Shown: piece after piece, positions 53,336 to 63,388 of the stretch
How positions within the stretch are numbered: the first letter of the stretch is position 1
Layout of the letters: each line of letters starts with the position of its first letter
DNA from: Dipteris shenzhenensis
Taxonomy: Eukaryota; Polypodiophyta; Polypodiopsida; Gleicheniales
Length of the DNA: 64,000 nucleotides
Assembly: GCA_047967505.1 (NCBI GenBank)
Contig: CM106539.1
Direction: 5' to 3' (one strand)
Notes under the pieces: model-generated
Seen by the model: only the letters and a program-made list of their open reading frames with translations
Databases searched by the model: none
Told to the model about the DNA's origin: nothing
Position numbers and translations under genes: made by a program

Positions 53336-54505
53336 GTAGGGGCAAAGGTTGCCTCATAATCGATACCATGTTTTTGGCGAAATCCTTGCACTACTAAGCG
53401 AGCTTTGTACTTGTCCAATGTTCCATCGGCTTTGAGTTTTGTTCGGAAGATCCACTTGGTTCCTATGACCTTTTTGTGAGTAGGTCGATCGACCAAAATC
53501 CAAGTCTCATTGCTATCAATGCTCTCAAGCTCCTGTTCCATGGCACGATGCCACGCAGGATGTTGAACTGCTTCCTGCCAAGTGGCAGGTTCAGAATGTA
53601 TGATATAGGCTGTGGTAAAAATGGAGGCGGTGGTAGTGGAAGAAGTTGTTCAAGTAGAGCGTCGAGGACCGGAAGGAGGAAGTTCTAAGGGAATAATCCC
53701 GGAATCCTTCATAGTTTGTCGATACCAGCGTGGCAGCGGGTCGGGAGGAGAAGCAATGGGTGGAGAGAAAGAAGTTTTGGGAGGAGAGAAAGAAATTTTG
53801 GATGGAGAATTGTCAGAGGGAACAGGAGTAGATACGTCATCAGCAGAGAGAATAGAGGAATTTTTTAGAACATCTCTTTCATCGAAGACCACATCTTGAC
53901 GAACCAAAACTTTGTTTGTGCGAGGATCAAATAAGCGATAAGCTTTGGCTTTTACTGAGTACCCAACTAGAAGTAGAAGTTCAGCACGAGGTTCTAGTTT
54001 ACCGCGAGTATCATTGGGAGTATGAGTATACGCGCGGCTTCCAAAGATGCGAATATGAGAAATAGAGGGTCGATAGCCATAGAAGGCCTCAAAAGGCGTC
54101 ATGTTCGGGATGGGCTGAGTAGGGCAACGATTAAGGATATAGACAGAAGTATTCACAGCTTCTGGCCAGAGACGTTCAGGCAACTCGGCTGCAAAAAGCA
54201 TGGAACGGGCCATGTTCATGACTGTGCATTGTCTCCATTCGACACGAGCATTTTGAGAGGGCGAATTTGGAGATGTAAGATGGTGTTGGATACCATGCTC
54301 GTGAAGGAATTAAGTAAATTCATGGGAAATGAATTCACCACCATTATCACTACGAGCAATCCCAATAGACTTTCCCGTTTGGTTCATAACCAAGCGAGCC
54401 CAAGTAGCAAAGAAGGAAAAAGTGTCAGATTTCTCTTTCATGAAGAACACCCATTGATATCGAGAGTAATCATCCACAATTAAGAAGAAATATTGTGAGC
54501 CATTC
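53336..54505 (-). pseudogene. Copia-D integrase core to RT N-terminus, inverted
   Basis: On the minus strand from 54500: YFFLIVDDYSRYQWVFFMK, SDNGGEFISHEF (second catalytic Asp), a stop at about 54310, then HHLTSPNSPSQNARVEWRQ (Glu), LPERLWPEAVNTSVYILNRC, FGSRAYTHTPNDTRGKLEPR, a Ser/Pro linker, and RT start (AMEQELESIDSNETW, KARLVVQGFRQKHGIDYEAT) ending FAPTA at 53336. The longest open stretches are 53650-54219 and 53329-53541. This block fills the gap between LIHLDISG at 52880 and SIYQMDVK at 54520, but in the wrong orientation; around 20 residues of RT after FAPTA are absent. Confidence 0.88.
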
Positions 54506-55744
54506 AGTGAATGGTCTATCTATCAGATGGATGTCAAGAGTGTCAAGAGTGCCTTTCTCAATGGCTACCTTGATGAGGAAGTCTATGTGACTCCCCCACC
54601 TGGTTTTTCTCCTCCTGGCCATGAAAATAAGGTATTCTGTCTCCGCAAAGCTCTTTATGGGCTTAAACAAGCACCTCGATCGTGGTTCCACAGAATAGAC
54701 ACCTTCCTCAAAACTAATGGGTTTCATTCCACTCCTTTTGATCCGAATTTATATATCCATCAATCTTCAGAGGGGGTCTGCTTTATCTTACTCTACGTAG
54801 ATGATCTTTTGCTTTTAAGCTCTACTCCCACTACACTTCAATTCATTAAAACTCAACTCAGCACCACATTCAAAATGACCGATCTCGGTCTTCTCTCCTA
54901 TTTCTTAGGCATGGAAGTTGTTCAACATTCTGGTGGCATTTTTGTTTCTCAACAGAAATATGCTCTTCAACTTCTTGATCAGATCATTCCCCACGAGCCT
55001 AAGCTCGCTGCCACTCCCTTAGATCCCACAGTCAAGCTCTCAAAAGACTTGGAGTCTCCTCCCTTTGATGAACATCTCTATCGTCAGGTTGTTGGCAAGC
55101 TGCTCTAGCCTATTCACACTCGTCCGGATCTTGCTTACTCAGTTTCCATTCTCAGTCAGTACTTTAATGAACCCAAGCTCACTCATTGGCATGCATGTAT
55201 TCGTATCTTGCGGTTCATACGTGGTACTTACTCTTATGGTTTACATTTCAGACCAGGACTAACACTACAAGGATACACTGATTCCGACTGGGCTGGCGAC
55301 CCGGGCAATCGTCGTTCTCATGGCGGCTACATTTTCTCATTTGGCTCGGCACCTGTTTCTTGGTCTAGCCGTAAACAAGAAACTGTTGCTGGCTCTTCTA
55401 CTGAGGCTGAATACCGGGCCTTGTATGATTGTACCACAGAGGCCATATATCTCCGACAGTTTCTCGCAGAGCTACACTTTTCTTGTACTGAACCAACGAT
55501 CCTCTACGTTGACAACAAAAGTGCCATCGCTCTCACTGGCAATCCCATTTTTTCCAACCGCACCAAACATGTCAGTGTACACTTTCATTTTACTCGCGAG
55601 CAAGTGGAATTAGGTACTATTCGATCGATCTATGTTCTAGTTGCCGATAATCATGCTGACATTCTTACCAAGCCGGTTAATCGCCCTACTCTTGAGCATC
55701 TCAGCCCACGGTTGGGGATTGGTATACCGCCTCCTTCTTCTTAG
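54505..55744 (+). pseudogene. Copia-D reverse transcriptase C-part and RNase H
   Basis: Plus strand: SIYQMDVKSVKSAFLNGYLD (with a 9-bp tandem duplication giving KSV twice), KALYGLKQAPRSWFHRI, catalytic YVDDLLLL, LGLLSYFLGMEV, an in-frame UAG at 55106-55108, then HTRPDLAYSVSILSQYF, RNase H with YTDSDWAGDPGNRRS, SSRKQETVAGSSTEAEYRAL, and YVDNKSAI, ending at 55744. The two open stretches (54527-55108, 55208-55744) are in the same frame, so a single premature stop separates them. Active-site residues are conserved. Confidence 0.9.
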
Positions 55745-55832
55745 CAGTTTTTTTTTCTTTTGTATACTTAAGGAAGTGAACAAATCCCCTACGAGGGCAC
55801 TCCTTCAAGTACTTCTTTTTGAACCATCATCT

Positions 55833-55886
55833 GGGCATTTAGTGAAGATGAAAACCTACTCTGTAGGCATCTTCATCTAAATGCCC
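55833..55886 (+). other. 54-bp hairpin followed by T14 before Copia-D PPT
   Basis: The outer arms GGGCATTTAGTGAAGATG and CATCTTCATCTAAATGCCC pair with one bulge; the inner arms CCTAC and GTAGG close a TCT loop. Fourteen T follow (55887-55900). It lies 89 bp after the pol stop and about 95 bp before the polypurine tract. Confidence 0.85.
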
Positions 55887-55979
55887 TTTTTTTTTTTTTT
55901 AATTTAAATTTTAAAAGACTGATGAAGAAGATAGATCACTCTTGGAACACCTCTTTGCTTCTCCCTTCTACATTGGACA

Positions 55980-55990
55980 TTGAGAGGGGG
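55980..55990 (+). other. Copia-D polypurine tract
   Basis: TTGAGAGGGGG directly precedes the 3' LTR start TGTTAAGCC. Confidence 0.85.
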
Positions 55991-56890
55991 TGTTAAGCCA
56001 AGCAATCTCCAATTCTAGAGGACCGGATAATCAAAGGCCAAATTGACGCAAAGGTCCGATAAATTACAGGAGAAAACACCACAGGTGAATCTCCGTCAGG
56101 ACAAAAATCAACAACCAAAGCCCTGTCAAAACAGGTCCCTGAAGAGCCCAGGATCGGAGGCCACAACTGGCCCCATTCTAACCGACCAAAACTGGCCGAC
56201 CAGACTGACCTGGTCGGTCAATATCTGGCCGACCAAACTGACCAGGTCGGTCAGATCTGGGCCGATCAGCTAGTTGACCGACTGGTCCTTTCCTATTTAA
56301 AGGCGGGGGGGGGGCTAGGTGCTCCTCACCATCTTATGCTCCTGAGGTCCCTGCACACCCTGAGCTTCGGCCTCCTGGTTGCCTCCTCTACTGCCTCCAC
56401 TTCTGCCTCCTGGCTGCCTCCTCTGCTGCCTCCAGTTCTGCCTCCTGGCTGCCTCCTCTGCTGCCTCCACTTCTGCCTCTTGGCTGCCTCCTCTTCTGCC
56501 TCCTTTTCAGTTCCAGATCTGTCTTCTTCCTGCACCAGATTTGTCTCTCCTTCCAGCTCCAAATCTGCCTCCTTCCTGCTCCAGATCTGTCACTCCTTCC
56601 AGCTCCAGATCTGGCCCCAACTTCTGCTCCAGATAATGTTCTTTTTATTCCAGATCTGCAGCAACCCTTGCATCAGTTTGCTGTCTCAGATTTGGTTCAG
56701 TTCCAACTTGTGGAGCTAGTGCAGAAGTCCACTACAGTTGCCTTCCCTGGAGGATTGATGTTTGCTTCCTCCAGAGCTTCTCTCTCATATCTTCTCTTGT
56801 ATTGAGTTCCGTTTGTGATATATATATTTCTTCTTCAGCTATCATTAGTCTTCAGTATTGTTTTATTTGTCTCCAAGTACTTTCTTTATA
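55991..56890 (+). repeat. Copia-D 3' LTR
   Basis: 900 bp, TGTTAAGCC to CTTTATA, collinear with 49396-50245. The extra length comes mainly from another GCCTCCTCTGCTGCCTCCA tandem unit. Followed by CCACA. Confidence 0.93.
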
Positions 56891-56895
56891 CCACA

Positions 56896-58199
56896 TACCT
56901 TGCATAGCCTTTACTGTTCACTGCTCTCACTAAACCTGGCAATGAGCATCCATCTCTATTCCAGATTGATTGCACTCAGCCTAGAACTGTTACTAGCAGC
57001 CCACGCTTGGCCACACAATTCCCCATAGCTGTTACTAGTGCCAAATTAGCCATCTATCTACTCAAAGTAGAAAGGGAAAGCATACACAAGCTTTCTCCTC
57101 TAACCAGGCCTTGGGCAACATCTTGCCACCATGGCTGCACAAGAACTTGATGCGAGACCTACAAAGCTCTTCTCAATCGGCGGCCATTCAACTGTGTACA
57201 CCAGAAGAGCCTCCTTCGAAGCAGCGCAGCCCAACCAAACGACCTTCGACTGACTTCAGCACGCAGCTCCTGCAATACTTTGCATTGCAAACGAGGCACG
57301 TCTCTTTCCTCCAGCAGCTCCTGTGAGCTCCTAGCCACCGCCAAAACAAGCCGCGACTTCCGACGGATCTCCTTCACAAGCACCGACCGGCAGCTCCTAT
57401 TCATTGACCATCATCGGAGAAGACGATGGAATCTCGAGATTCCGTCGGCATCTCAGACATTCTGATAACGATTCCGGTCTCCCTCCTTGTGACACGTGGC
57501 AGGCAGAAACAGAGGTAGATCATATCAGAAAAGTGGTCATCATGACCAATAGTCTCTCACCCTATGGGTCGCACATATCCTAATACAACAACTTGATTCC
57601 CATAAGAGAACTGGCATCACAACACAACAAACACTATGGCAGTCACACATGTACCATCCTTCTCGGGGTTCCACGGATACTTCCCTTCCAAGCTTTCCCG
57701 ACCCTTGCCTACTCAACAACAAGGCTGTACTCAAGATGTGCCATCTGCCTAGAAACCACTGCTTGCATGTGACCCATCTCCTAGAGAAACCAAAAACATA
57801 TTCCCACATGGAACATGTTACCAACCAAAGCCAACAAATAAGATACACAATGAATTCAAGCCCGCTTGCATTCACTGCTCTTTCCACTCTCAGTAGGCAT
57901 CAATATTCCAAACATTAGCCCTGCGGGGTTCTGCTCTCACACCCATGTGACCATAGGCATCTATACTCAGTGCAAACACTTGCATTTTACCTGGGAGCTA
58001 TTAATAACCTACAGCCCAAACAAAGCCAGACACTCCCCAAACAACTATAAGTGTCCACTGACTCACTAAAATACCTAAACAATGAGTGAAAGCATAACTG
58101 AATTGCCCATAATGCTCAGAAGTACAAACTTACTCTGCCCACATTCAAGCAATGCTTCATACCTACGCTCTGTTGAGCTTGAAGGAGCCACAACCAAAG
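56896..58199. other. Right flank of Copia-D, no gene recognised
   Basis: Open frames on either strand are short and carry no domain I recognise. It continues the sequence interrupted at 49390. Confidence 0.4.
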
Positions 58200-59030
58200 T
58201 CGACTCAAGCTGAAAAGCTTCCAAGTAAAGCTGAAACAACAGAGGTGTATCTACCAGATCATCCTCTTCCAGCCACTTTGCATACAAACCAGAGAAACTT
58301 TACCTCTGACTTTCCTTCCCTTATGTGCCAATACCTCCTCTGGAACTAAGATATCATCAAGTTCCTCAACTTCTAGTTACACACAGAAGGCAAATCCTCT
58401 AGCACATCTCCTGGAAAGGTTTGAGAAGATTCAAATTTCAAGCATTATGAATCCTCCAAAGATCTGGTAGCTTCAAGCAGTAAGCTACATCACGGATCTG
58501 CTAACATACAATGCAAATCCCTACAAAAGCATCCATCTCTTGTCACAAAGCTGGCCAAAGAAAGTCTCAACTACTTTCAATAAAGCATCAATACATCGAT
58601 GTCCTGCACGCTAGGCCTAAACTGCTTGTAACACTAAAGACGATCATGCATCTGAAAAATCCATCTCTGAGAGAATAATGCATGTTGTTGTCCATCATAC
58701 AACTGATCATAAAGCCTTGCAGACTCCCAATCCTCTGCATACTAGTCCTTCATTGCATCCAACTCAGGACTCAACGCATATGCTTCTCAGACAACCTAGT
58801 CTGAGTGAGGAAAATATCTCAAGGTCTGATAATCTATCTGTATAGTGAAATCAGCCCCTAGCAAGTAATGCTCCCATGCAAAAAGAGCAAGAGCCACAGC
58901 CAGCAACTCTTTCTCATATACTAGCAAATTTCTTTCAGCATCCTACAACATTCCACTCTCATAGGCAACAACCCGTCCATTTTGCATGAGGATTGCGCCA
59001 ATGATGTTCCCACATATATCACATTGGACA
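58200..59030 (-). pseudogene. Decayed chromovirus fragment: RNase H and chromodomain-like end
   Basis: Minus strand from 59020: YAVQCDICGNIIGAILMQNG, RVVAYESGML, a stop, then DAERNLLVYEKELLAVALAL, WEHYLLGADFTIQIDYQTLR, matching gypsy RNase H. Farther left at 58370-58230, ELDDILVPEEVLAHKGRKVR and, in another frame, AKWLEEDD resemble the chromodomain that ends chromovirus integrases. The zinc finger and core of integrase between them are missing or unreadable. The fragment is a deleted, decayed Ty3/gypsy chromovirus. Confidence 0.65.
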
Positions 59031-59720
59031 GCATAATCCTGACCAACATTGCCATTACCCATAGTAGGGTTTGCTATACCAACCCCAATGCCCTGCATAT
59101 GAAGCATGCCTACAGAAGCTCCCATAATGCCATGCATTCCATTTTGCATTCTTGGCTGCATGCCACTGTTCCCATTCATAACTTTCTGTATTCCAACCTG
59201 CATACCCCCAAGCATAGTGCCTTGCATACCTTGCATTCCAGGCTGAAAACCAACACGATGATTTCCAAGCATTCCTTGACCATTCCCACTTAGCCAGCCA
59301 CTGCTTGAAACACAGAACCACCATGAAAATATCCTGGATGCACTAAGGGATGCAAAATGACTTGCTGTCCCTGATTTGCATGCTGAAAACCATTGCCTTC
59401 GTCATGCAAATCAACACTAGGACCATGAAGAAACTATTGCAATGGAGCACCCTATCCATTTGGCATGACCATTGGCTGTCCATTCAATGGCATAGGCCCA
59501 TATGGCTGCCTATCAGCATTCTGATCATCATCAATAGAAGCTCCCTCAAACAAAGATTGTCCATCTTGAGAGACTCTTGTCTGCTATCCCAATCCTCGTC
59601 ATTGTGTGGCATACTTTTTGAATTCTCCTTGCTGCAATTCAATTACAGCAAGCAATACTTGCACTAGAGACAACCACAAACTTACCTCCTTAAAGAAGAT
59701 GGTGATGTCTCCTCACCAAA
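59031..59720 (-). pseudogene. Met/Gly/Gln-rich coding remnant fused to RNase H fragment
   Basis: Directly upstream (minus sense) of the gypsy RNase H piece the frame encodes GMQGMQGTMLGGMQVGIQKV and further Met/Gly/Asn repeats, within an open frame of 109 codons (58943-59272). Farther upstream, in other frames, are LLAVIELQQGEFKKYATQ, SIDDDQNADRQPYGPMPLNG and QPMVMPNG. This looks like a low-complexity, prion-like host protein, not a retroelement protein. Two GGTAAGT/GGTGAGT donor-like sites occur in a small tandem duplication at about 59680-59760. I do not recognise the gene. Confidence 0.4.
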
Positions 59721-59775
59721 GCAACCACGGACTCACCCCCTTAAAAAAGTTGGTGATGTCCCGGCAACGGAACCA

Positions 59776-59873
59776 TGAAACCAGCCTTCAATAAAATCAA
59801 AGGGCAGTAAAACTAACAAGTAACCAGTCAACACTGTTACATTAACAATTCAACAGAAGTATTACCAGCAGAT
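59776..59873. repeat. 98-bp dispersed direct repeat, copy 2
   Basis: Same orientation as 49148-49245, about six mismatches. It lies between the Met/Gly/Gln-rich remnant and the GC-rich region upstream of the trihelix-like gene. Confidence 0.85.
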
Positions 59874-59879
59874 GGAGGT

Positions 59880-60551
59880 GTAGGAACTCCATCGAAGCAA
59901 GCCGTGGAGGTCGATGGAGTCATGTACCATGCGAGGGCAGTGTTCATCGGTGGGACTGCAGTACTGGTTGCCATGGAGAAGAGGCAGAGCGGGGAAGGTG
60001 TAGAGTGGAGAAGGGTAGAGTGGGGGTCGGCAAAGCAGGGAGAGAGGAGGATGAGCGAGGGCGTGGGGAGGCCGCACAAAGGTGAGTCGGGGAGTGGAGG
60101 GTGAGGCAAGGGAGAGCAGGGAGGGCGGAGAGGGTGTGAGAGAGGTCACCAGGGGAGATCCGTCGCGTAACAGAGCAGAGGGGAGCTCGAGCTCCCCACA
60201 AAGAGAGCCTGGACAGAGCTCTGTGAGCTCGAGGGGAGAAGGGAGTCGAATGGTAGAGAGGGAGAAGGAGATGGCAAGTGTTCGGTGGGAGATCACGTGG
60301 CCTTCTCACCAACCCGTCCTGCATGCTTGCCACGTATTGAGGGACCGGCTTGAATCGGTTGGCAGCGCGCCGGTGCTGCCGGTCAGATCCAGTGCGCCAC
60401 TGGTGCTACTTTGAGCACCCTCCACTGGAGCTGCGAAAGTTTTGTTGTCTTCTCCAGCTCCTGGAAAGCGTGTTTTCGCTGCTTCTACACCTCTGCCTTG
60501 TGCGAACCATGAAGGACCTACCCCGTAGTTCCCAAATCGATTGCTGCCTCC
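59880..60551. other. GC-rich region upstream of the candidate gene
   Basis: Composition changes from AT-rich to GC-rich about 670 bp before the start codon at 60552. Open frames exist on both strands (minus 59862-60296, 60306-60773; plus 60082-60414) but are low complexity (Pro/Ser/Leu or Gly/Arg/Glu) with no domain. It is plausibly promoter and 5' UTR of the downstream gene; no clear TATA box was found. Confidence 0.4.
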
Positions 60552-61145
60552 ATGCCTGCGGATTTGTTTGCGTTTCCAGAGGGAACTGCCAAGGGCTTGA
60601 CCGCCGTGATGAAAACCGGGAAGAGTCCTGCTGCGGCTCACAAGCAGGTGGCTGTGCCCAGGAATAAGGTCCCCTGCTACTCTTTGTTTTTCGTCGAGTT
60701 TCGTTGCCGTTTGGATGTGTTTCTTCATCAAATCCCGTGTAGGGTTTGGGTATCTTTTGGTGGTGGCCGTCAAATCGCTGGAGGTTTATGCTGTGTGTTC
60801 GTCAAAATCTGTATAGGGTTAGGTTCTCTGAAGGGTTATGGTTTCGAGGTACACTATTTCGTTTCTCTACTGTATAAAGTAGTGTTTCTGCTGTGAATAG
60901 CAGTTTTGTTGGGGCTTTTACTAAAACAACCAAGTTTGGGGTGATGCTATATCTGTGTTGTAGCAGCAGCCTTCATCTTGCCATGCTAACTTTTAATATG
61001 TTCAAAGCATTATGAGAAGAGAGTTTTTGGAAAGTAGAGAGAGAGAGAGAGATAGAGAGGGGCTAGGGGCTGCTCAACACAATAAATTTTAATTTTTTTA
61101 GTGACTAATTTTCTCTGCACAAGAAAAGAACTGGGTGGGAGGGGG

Positions 61146-61184
<39 letters not shown>

Positions 61185-62061
61185 TTTGGACTCCTCTAAA
61201 GTGATAATACATCGTTGGATGTTTTTTTTAAATACTACAGCAACTCTTTTTTATGGTAATCTTTTAAATTTTATAACAGTTATATTTTCTGCCCTCGTCG
61301 TGCAAGGGAGTAGGATGCTAGTGCTTTATTTGGGTAAGGAAGACACTTTCTGGAATTTTTTAAAGGTGCAGTAATTTTTCCAATGGTAGATGGGTACACT
61401 GCACCACCCTCGCTCAATTCTCTTTCCTGTTCCGTAATGCAGCCTCCTAACCCTGTCATAGTGTCCCTTAGAATAGGAAGGTAGATTCCAGAAGAGAGTG
61501 TGCATAATAGCCACCTATATTTCAAACACTTGGGTTCTTTCCAGTGTTTTATTTGGCACCTCCCTCATATTTATTCTTTGCCCCCATGTTATGCAGGGTT
61601 CTCAGGGACATAAGTCTGGTGTACTGCCTTCAGCTACCACCCCTTCCTCATTTGCTGCAGCAGTAGAAAATGCAACAAATGATGGGCTGGGTGAAGATTT
61701 AAATAGCCTTGGTCTACATGATTTACTAGACGACAGTCTTGATGCTCCCAATGTTGCAAATGTCTTCTGGTCCATGGACGAAACCTTTGTTCTCATAAAG
61801 GCTAAAAAGACCCTTTACCAGCTCATGGACAAGGGTTCCTTGATGGTGTCCATCAAGAAAACGGATGTGAAGTGGGACTATGTGTCAAAGCTGTGTAAGA
61901 AAGACTTTGTTTACAAGACTGGCCCGCAGTGCCTTTACCGATGGAATACGATTTGGTGTGCTTTCAAGGTCATCAAACGACTACGAAATGTGTATCCCAT
62001 CGAGAAAAAGCTCTTACTGGAATATTTAATAATCCCATCAATAAATGAACCATACAATTAA
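60552..62061 (+). CDS. Two-exon trihelix/MYB-like DNA-binding protein, candidate host gene
   Basis: Proposed exons are 60552-60668 and 61597-62061. An in-frame TGA upstream makes the Met at 60552 (MPADLFAFPEGTAKGLTAVM) the first possible start. Donor AAG|GT at 60669 and acceptor ATGCAG|GG at 61596 join in phase 0, giving about 193 residues. Exon 2 has a Ser/Asp-rich segment, then a Myb/SANT-like trihelix pattern: FWSMDETFVLIKA, DVKWDYVSKLCKKDF, then CLYRWNTIWCAFKVIKRLR, with tryptophans at the spacing expected of the GT/trihelix fold. Such proteins are nuclear DNA-binding factors; related domains also occur in PIF/Harbinger transposons, so a domesticated or transposon origin is possible. It is short for a trihelix factor, and no further exon was recognised. 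Confidence 0.6.
61036..61182. repeat. Two (GA)n microsatellites in the intron
   Basis: GA runs lie at about 61036-61060 and 61146-61182, inside the proposed intron. Confidence 0.9.
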
Positions 62062-62511
62062 TTCAATTATTTGGATAATTATAAAAGGTTGCATCGGGAG
62101 AAAACTTTTTGACTATCATGTGTTTTAAAAAAAAATTATTTTAAATCATATTTTTAACAAAATAATATTTACAAAAGGGTATGATAAAAACATTTTTGAA
62201 AAGAAGGTATAGATTTATATAGAAAGAGGGTGTCTTTTAATCATACAATATTCATAGATAAGGTATATTAAAACTAGGCCTTGAATACACATGATATATA
62301 TAAGTTTACATATAGTGACTCCCCAAGATGCCTGCAATTCTTGAATGCATGCTCAATTAGCACATGCCTTAATCATGAGCTTTGAAACTTACTAGCATGG
62401 ACATAACACATCTTGTCATGTAGAAGGAAGTATTCAAAATCCCCATCTATTTGTTCTTATGGAATGTATAAAGGCGCTAGCAAAAGCTTCTCTTACTTCA
62501 AAGTTTGAGAC
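62062..62511. other. AT-rich intergenic sequence
   Basis: Nothing recognised between the candidate gene and the Copia-E LTR. An AATAAT stretch at 62027-62032 and the A/T-rich sequence near 62120 could serve the gene's 3' end. Confidence 0.5.
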
Positions 62512-62738
62512 TGGCCAACTAGAGAAACCCTACTCAAGATTATGAAAATGAGTAGGGTGAGAGATCTCAACAACAGAAGTGGAACGGAAGAAGGTGAGAG
62601 AGAGGGAGAGCTAGAAGAGAGAGCCACATAAGTTTTGGTGGGTGCAAAACACCCTAATCTTTTATGTCATCCATATATAAATGTGTTGGAGTATTGTACA
62701 TAATTGGGGTTGAGGTACAATTGCCTTTAACCCCCACA
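62512..62738 (-). repeat. Copia-E 3' LTR
   Basis: On the minus strand it starts TGTGGGGGTTAAAGGC after the polypurine tract. The far end is tentatively placed at GGCCA (62512), giving about 227 bp, almost the Copia-A LTR length. The second LTR is outside the window, so this end is unconfirmed. Confidence 0.6.
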
Positions 62739-62749
62739 ACCTCCCACTT
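62739..62749 (-). other. Copia-E polypurine tract
   Basis: Minus-strand AAGTGGGAGGT, identical to the Copia-A tract, directly before the LTR. Confidence 0.8.
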
Positions 62750-62791
62750 AAAGGCCAATGTGCTTTTAAAGGTGAAAAACCAATGGACATA

Positions 62792-63381
62792 CTATCCAAT
62801 GCCCATCAATCCATGATAATACTTAAATCGTTGACTAGGTAGACTCTTCATTAGCATATCTATAGGGTTATCATCTCTATGAACCTTGACAAGCTCTATG
62901 CGCTTGTCCTCAAGTACCTCCCTGATGAGATGGTACCTGACCTCAATGTGTTTGTTCTTTGCATGAAAGATCGAATTCTGTGCTAGCTGAATAGCACTCA
63001 TGGAATCACCATGCAATGTCGATACACCTGTATGCATCCCCAAATCTCCCTCTAGCTGATCAAGCCATATAGCCTCCTTGCAACCCTGTGTGGCTACAAC
63101 ATACTCGGCCAATGTGGTAGACAAAGCAATGCACTTCTGTGCGCGCGAGACATCCATGACACTGCACCACCTACAAAGGTGAACAATTGGCCGCCCAAGC
63201 GAGGGGTGTTGATCGAACTATTGTTGGTGTGTGGCGGTGGATGAGGTGGGGGTACGGGCACGGAAGTGGATCTCCTGCTATCCACATGCCCTGCATAGTC
63301 TGAATCTATGTACCCAAGTACACACAACTTTCCTCTGCCAACGCATATACACATCTCCTTGGTACCCTTCATGTACCTCAT
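62792..63381 (-). pseudogene. Copia-E RNase H
   Basis: Two overlapping frames cover it. 63381-63094 has GYIDSDYAGHVDSRRSTS, then an inserted Pro/His-rich stretch, then FTFVGGAVSWMSR. 63157-62792 has KCIALSTTLAEYVVATQGCK, HGDSMSAIQLAQNS, NKHIEVRYHLIREVLEDKR and the terminal LMGIG. The STTEAEY motif reads STTLAEY, so a catalytic Glu position is Leu. The frame change lies near 63130. Closely related to the Copia-A RNase H. Confidence 0.85.
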
Positions 63382-63388
63382 GATGCAC

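Larger units (their letters stand above)
49391..56895 (+). mobile_element. Copia-D: internally inverted copia element with TSD
   Basis: The pentamer CCACA lies on both sides (49391-49395, 56891-56895). LTRs are 49396-50245 and 55991-56890. Gag to the integrase start reads on the plus strand to about 52890, the integrase core to RT N-terminus reads on the minus strand (54500 down to 53336), and RT to RNase H reads plus again (54505-55744). A gag fragment of a different copia family sits at 52893-53142 on the minus strand. The LTRs differ by roughly 3% in the part compared by eye, plus a ~50-bp length difference from tandem duplication. Confidence 0.93.

Noticed and set aside
59837-60333. Pro/Ser/Leu-rich minus-strand frames before the candidate gene
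   Set aside because: Low complexity in GC-rich DNA, overlapping each other in several frames, no domain.
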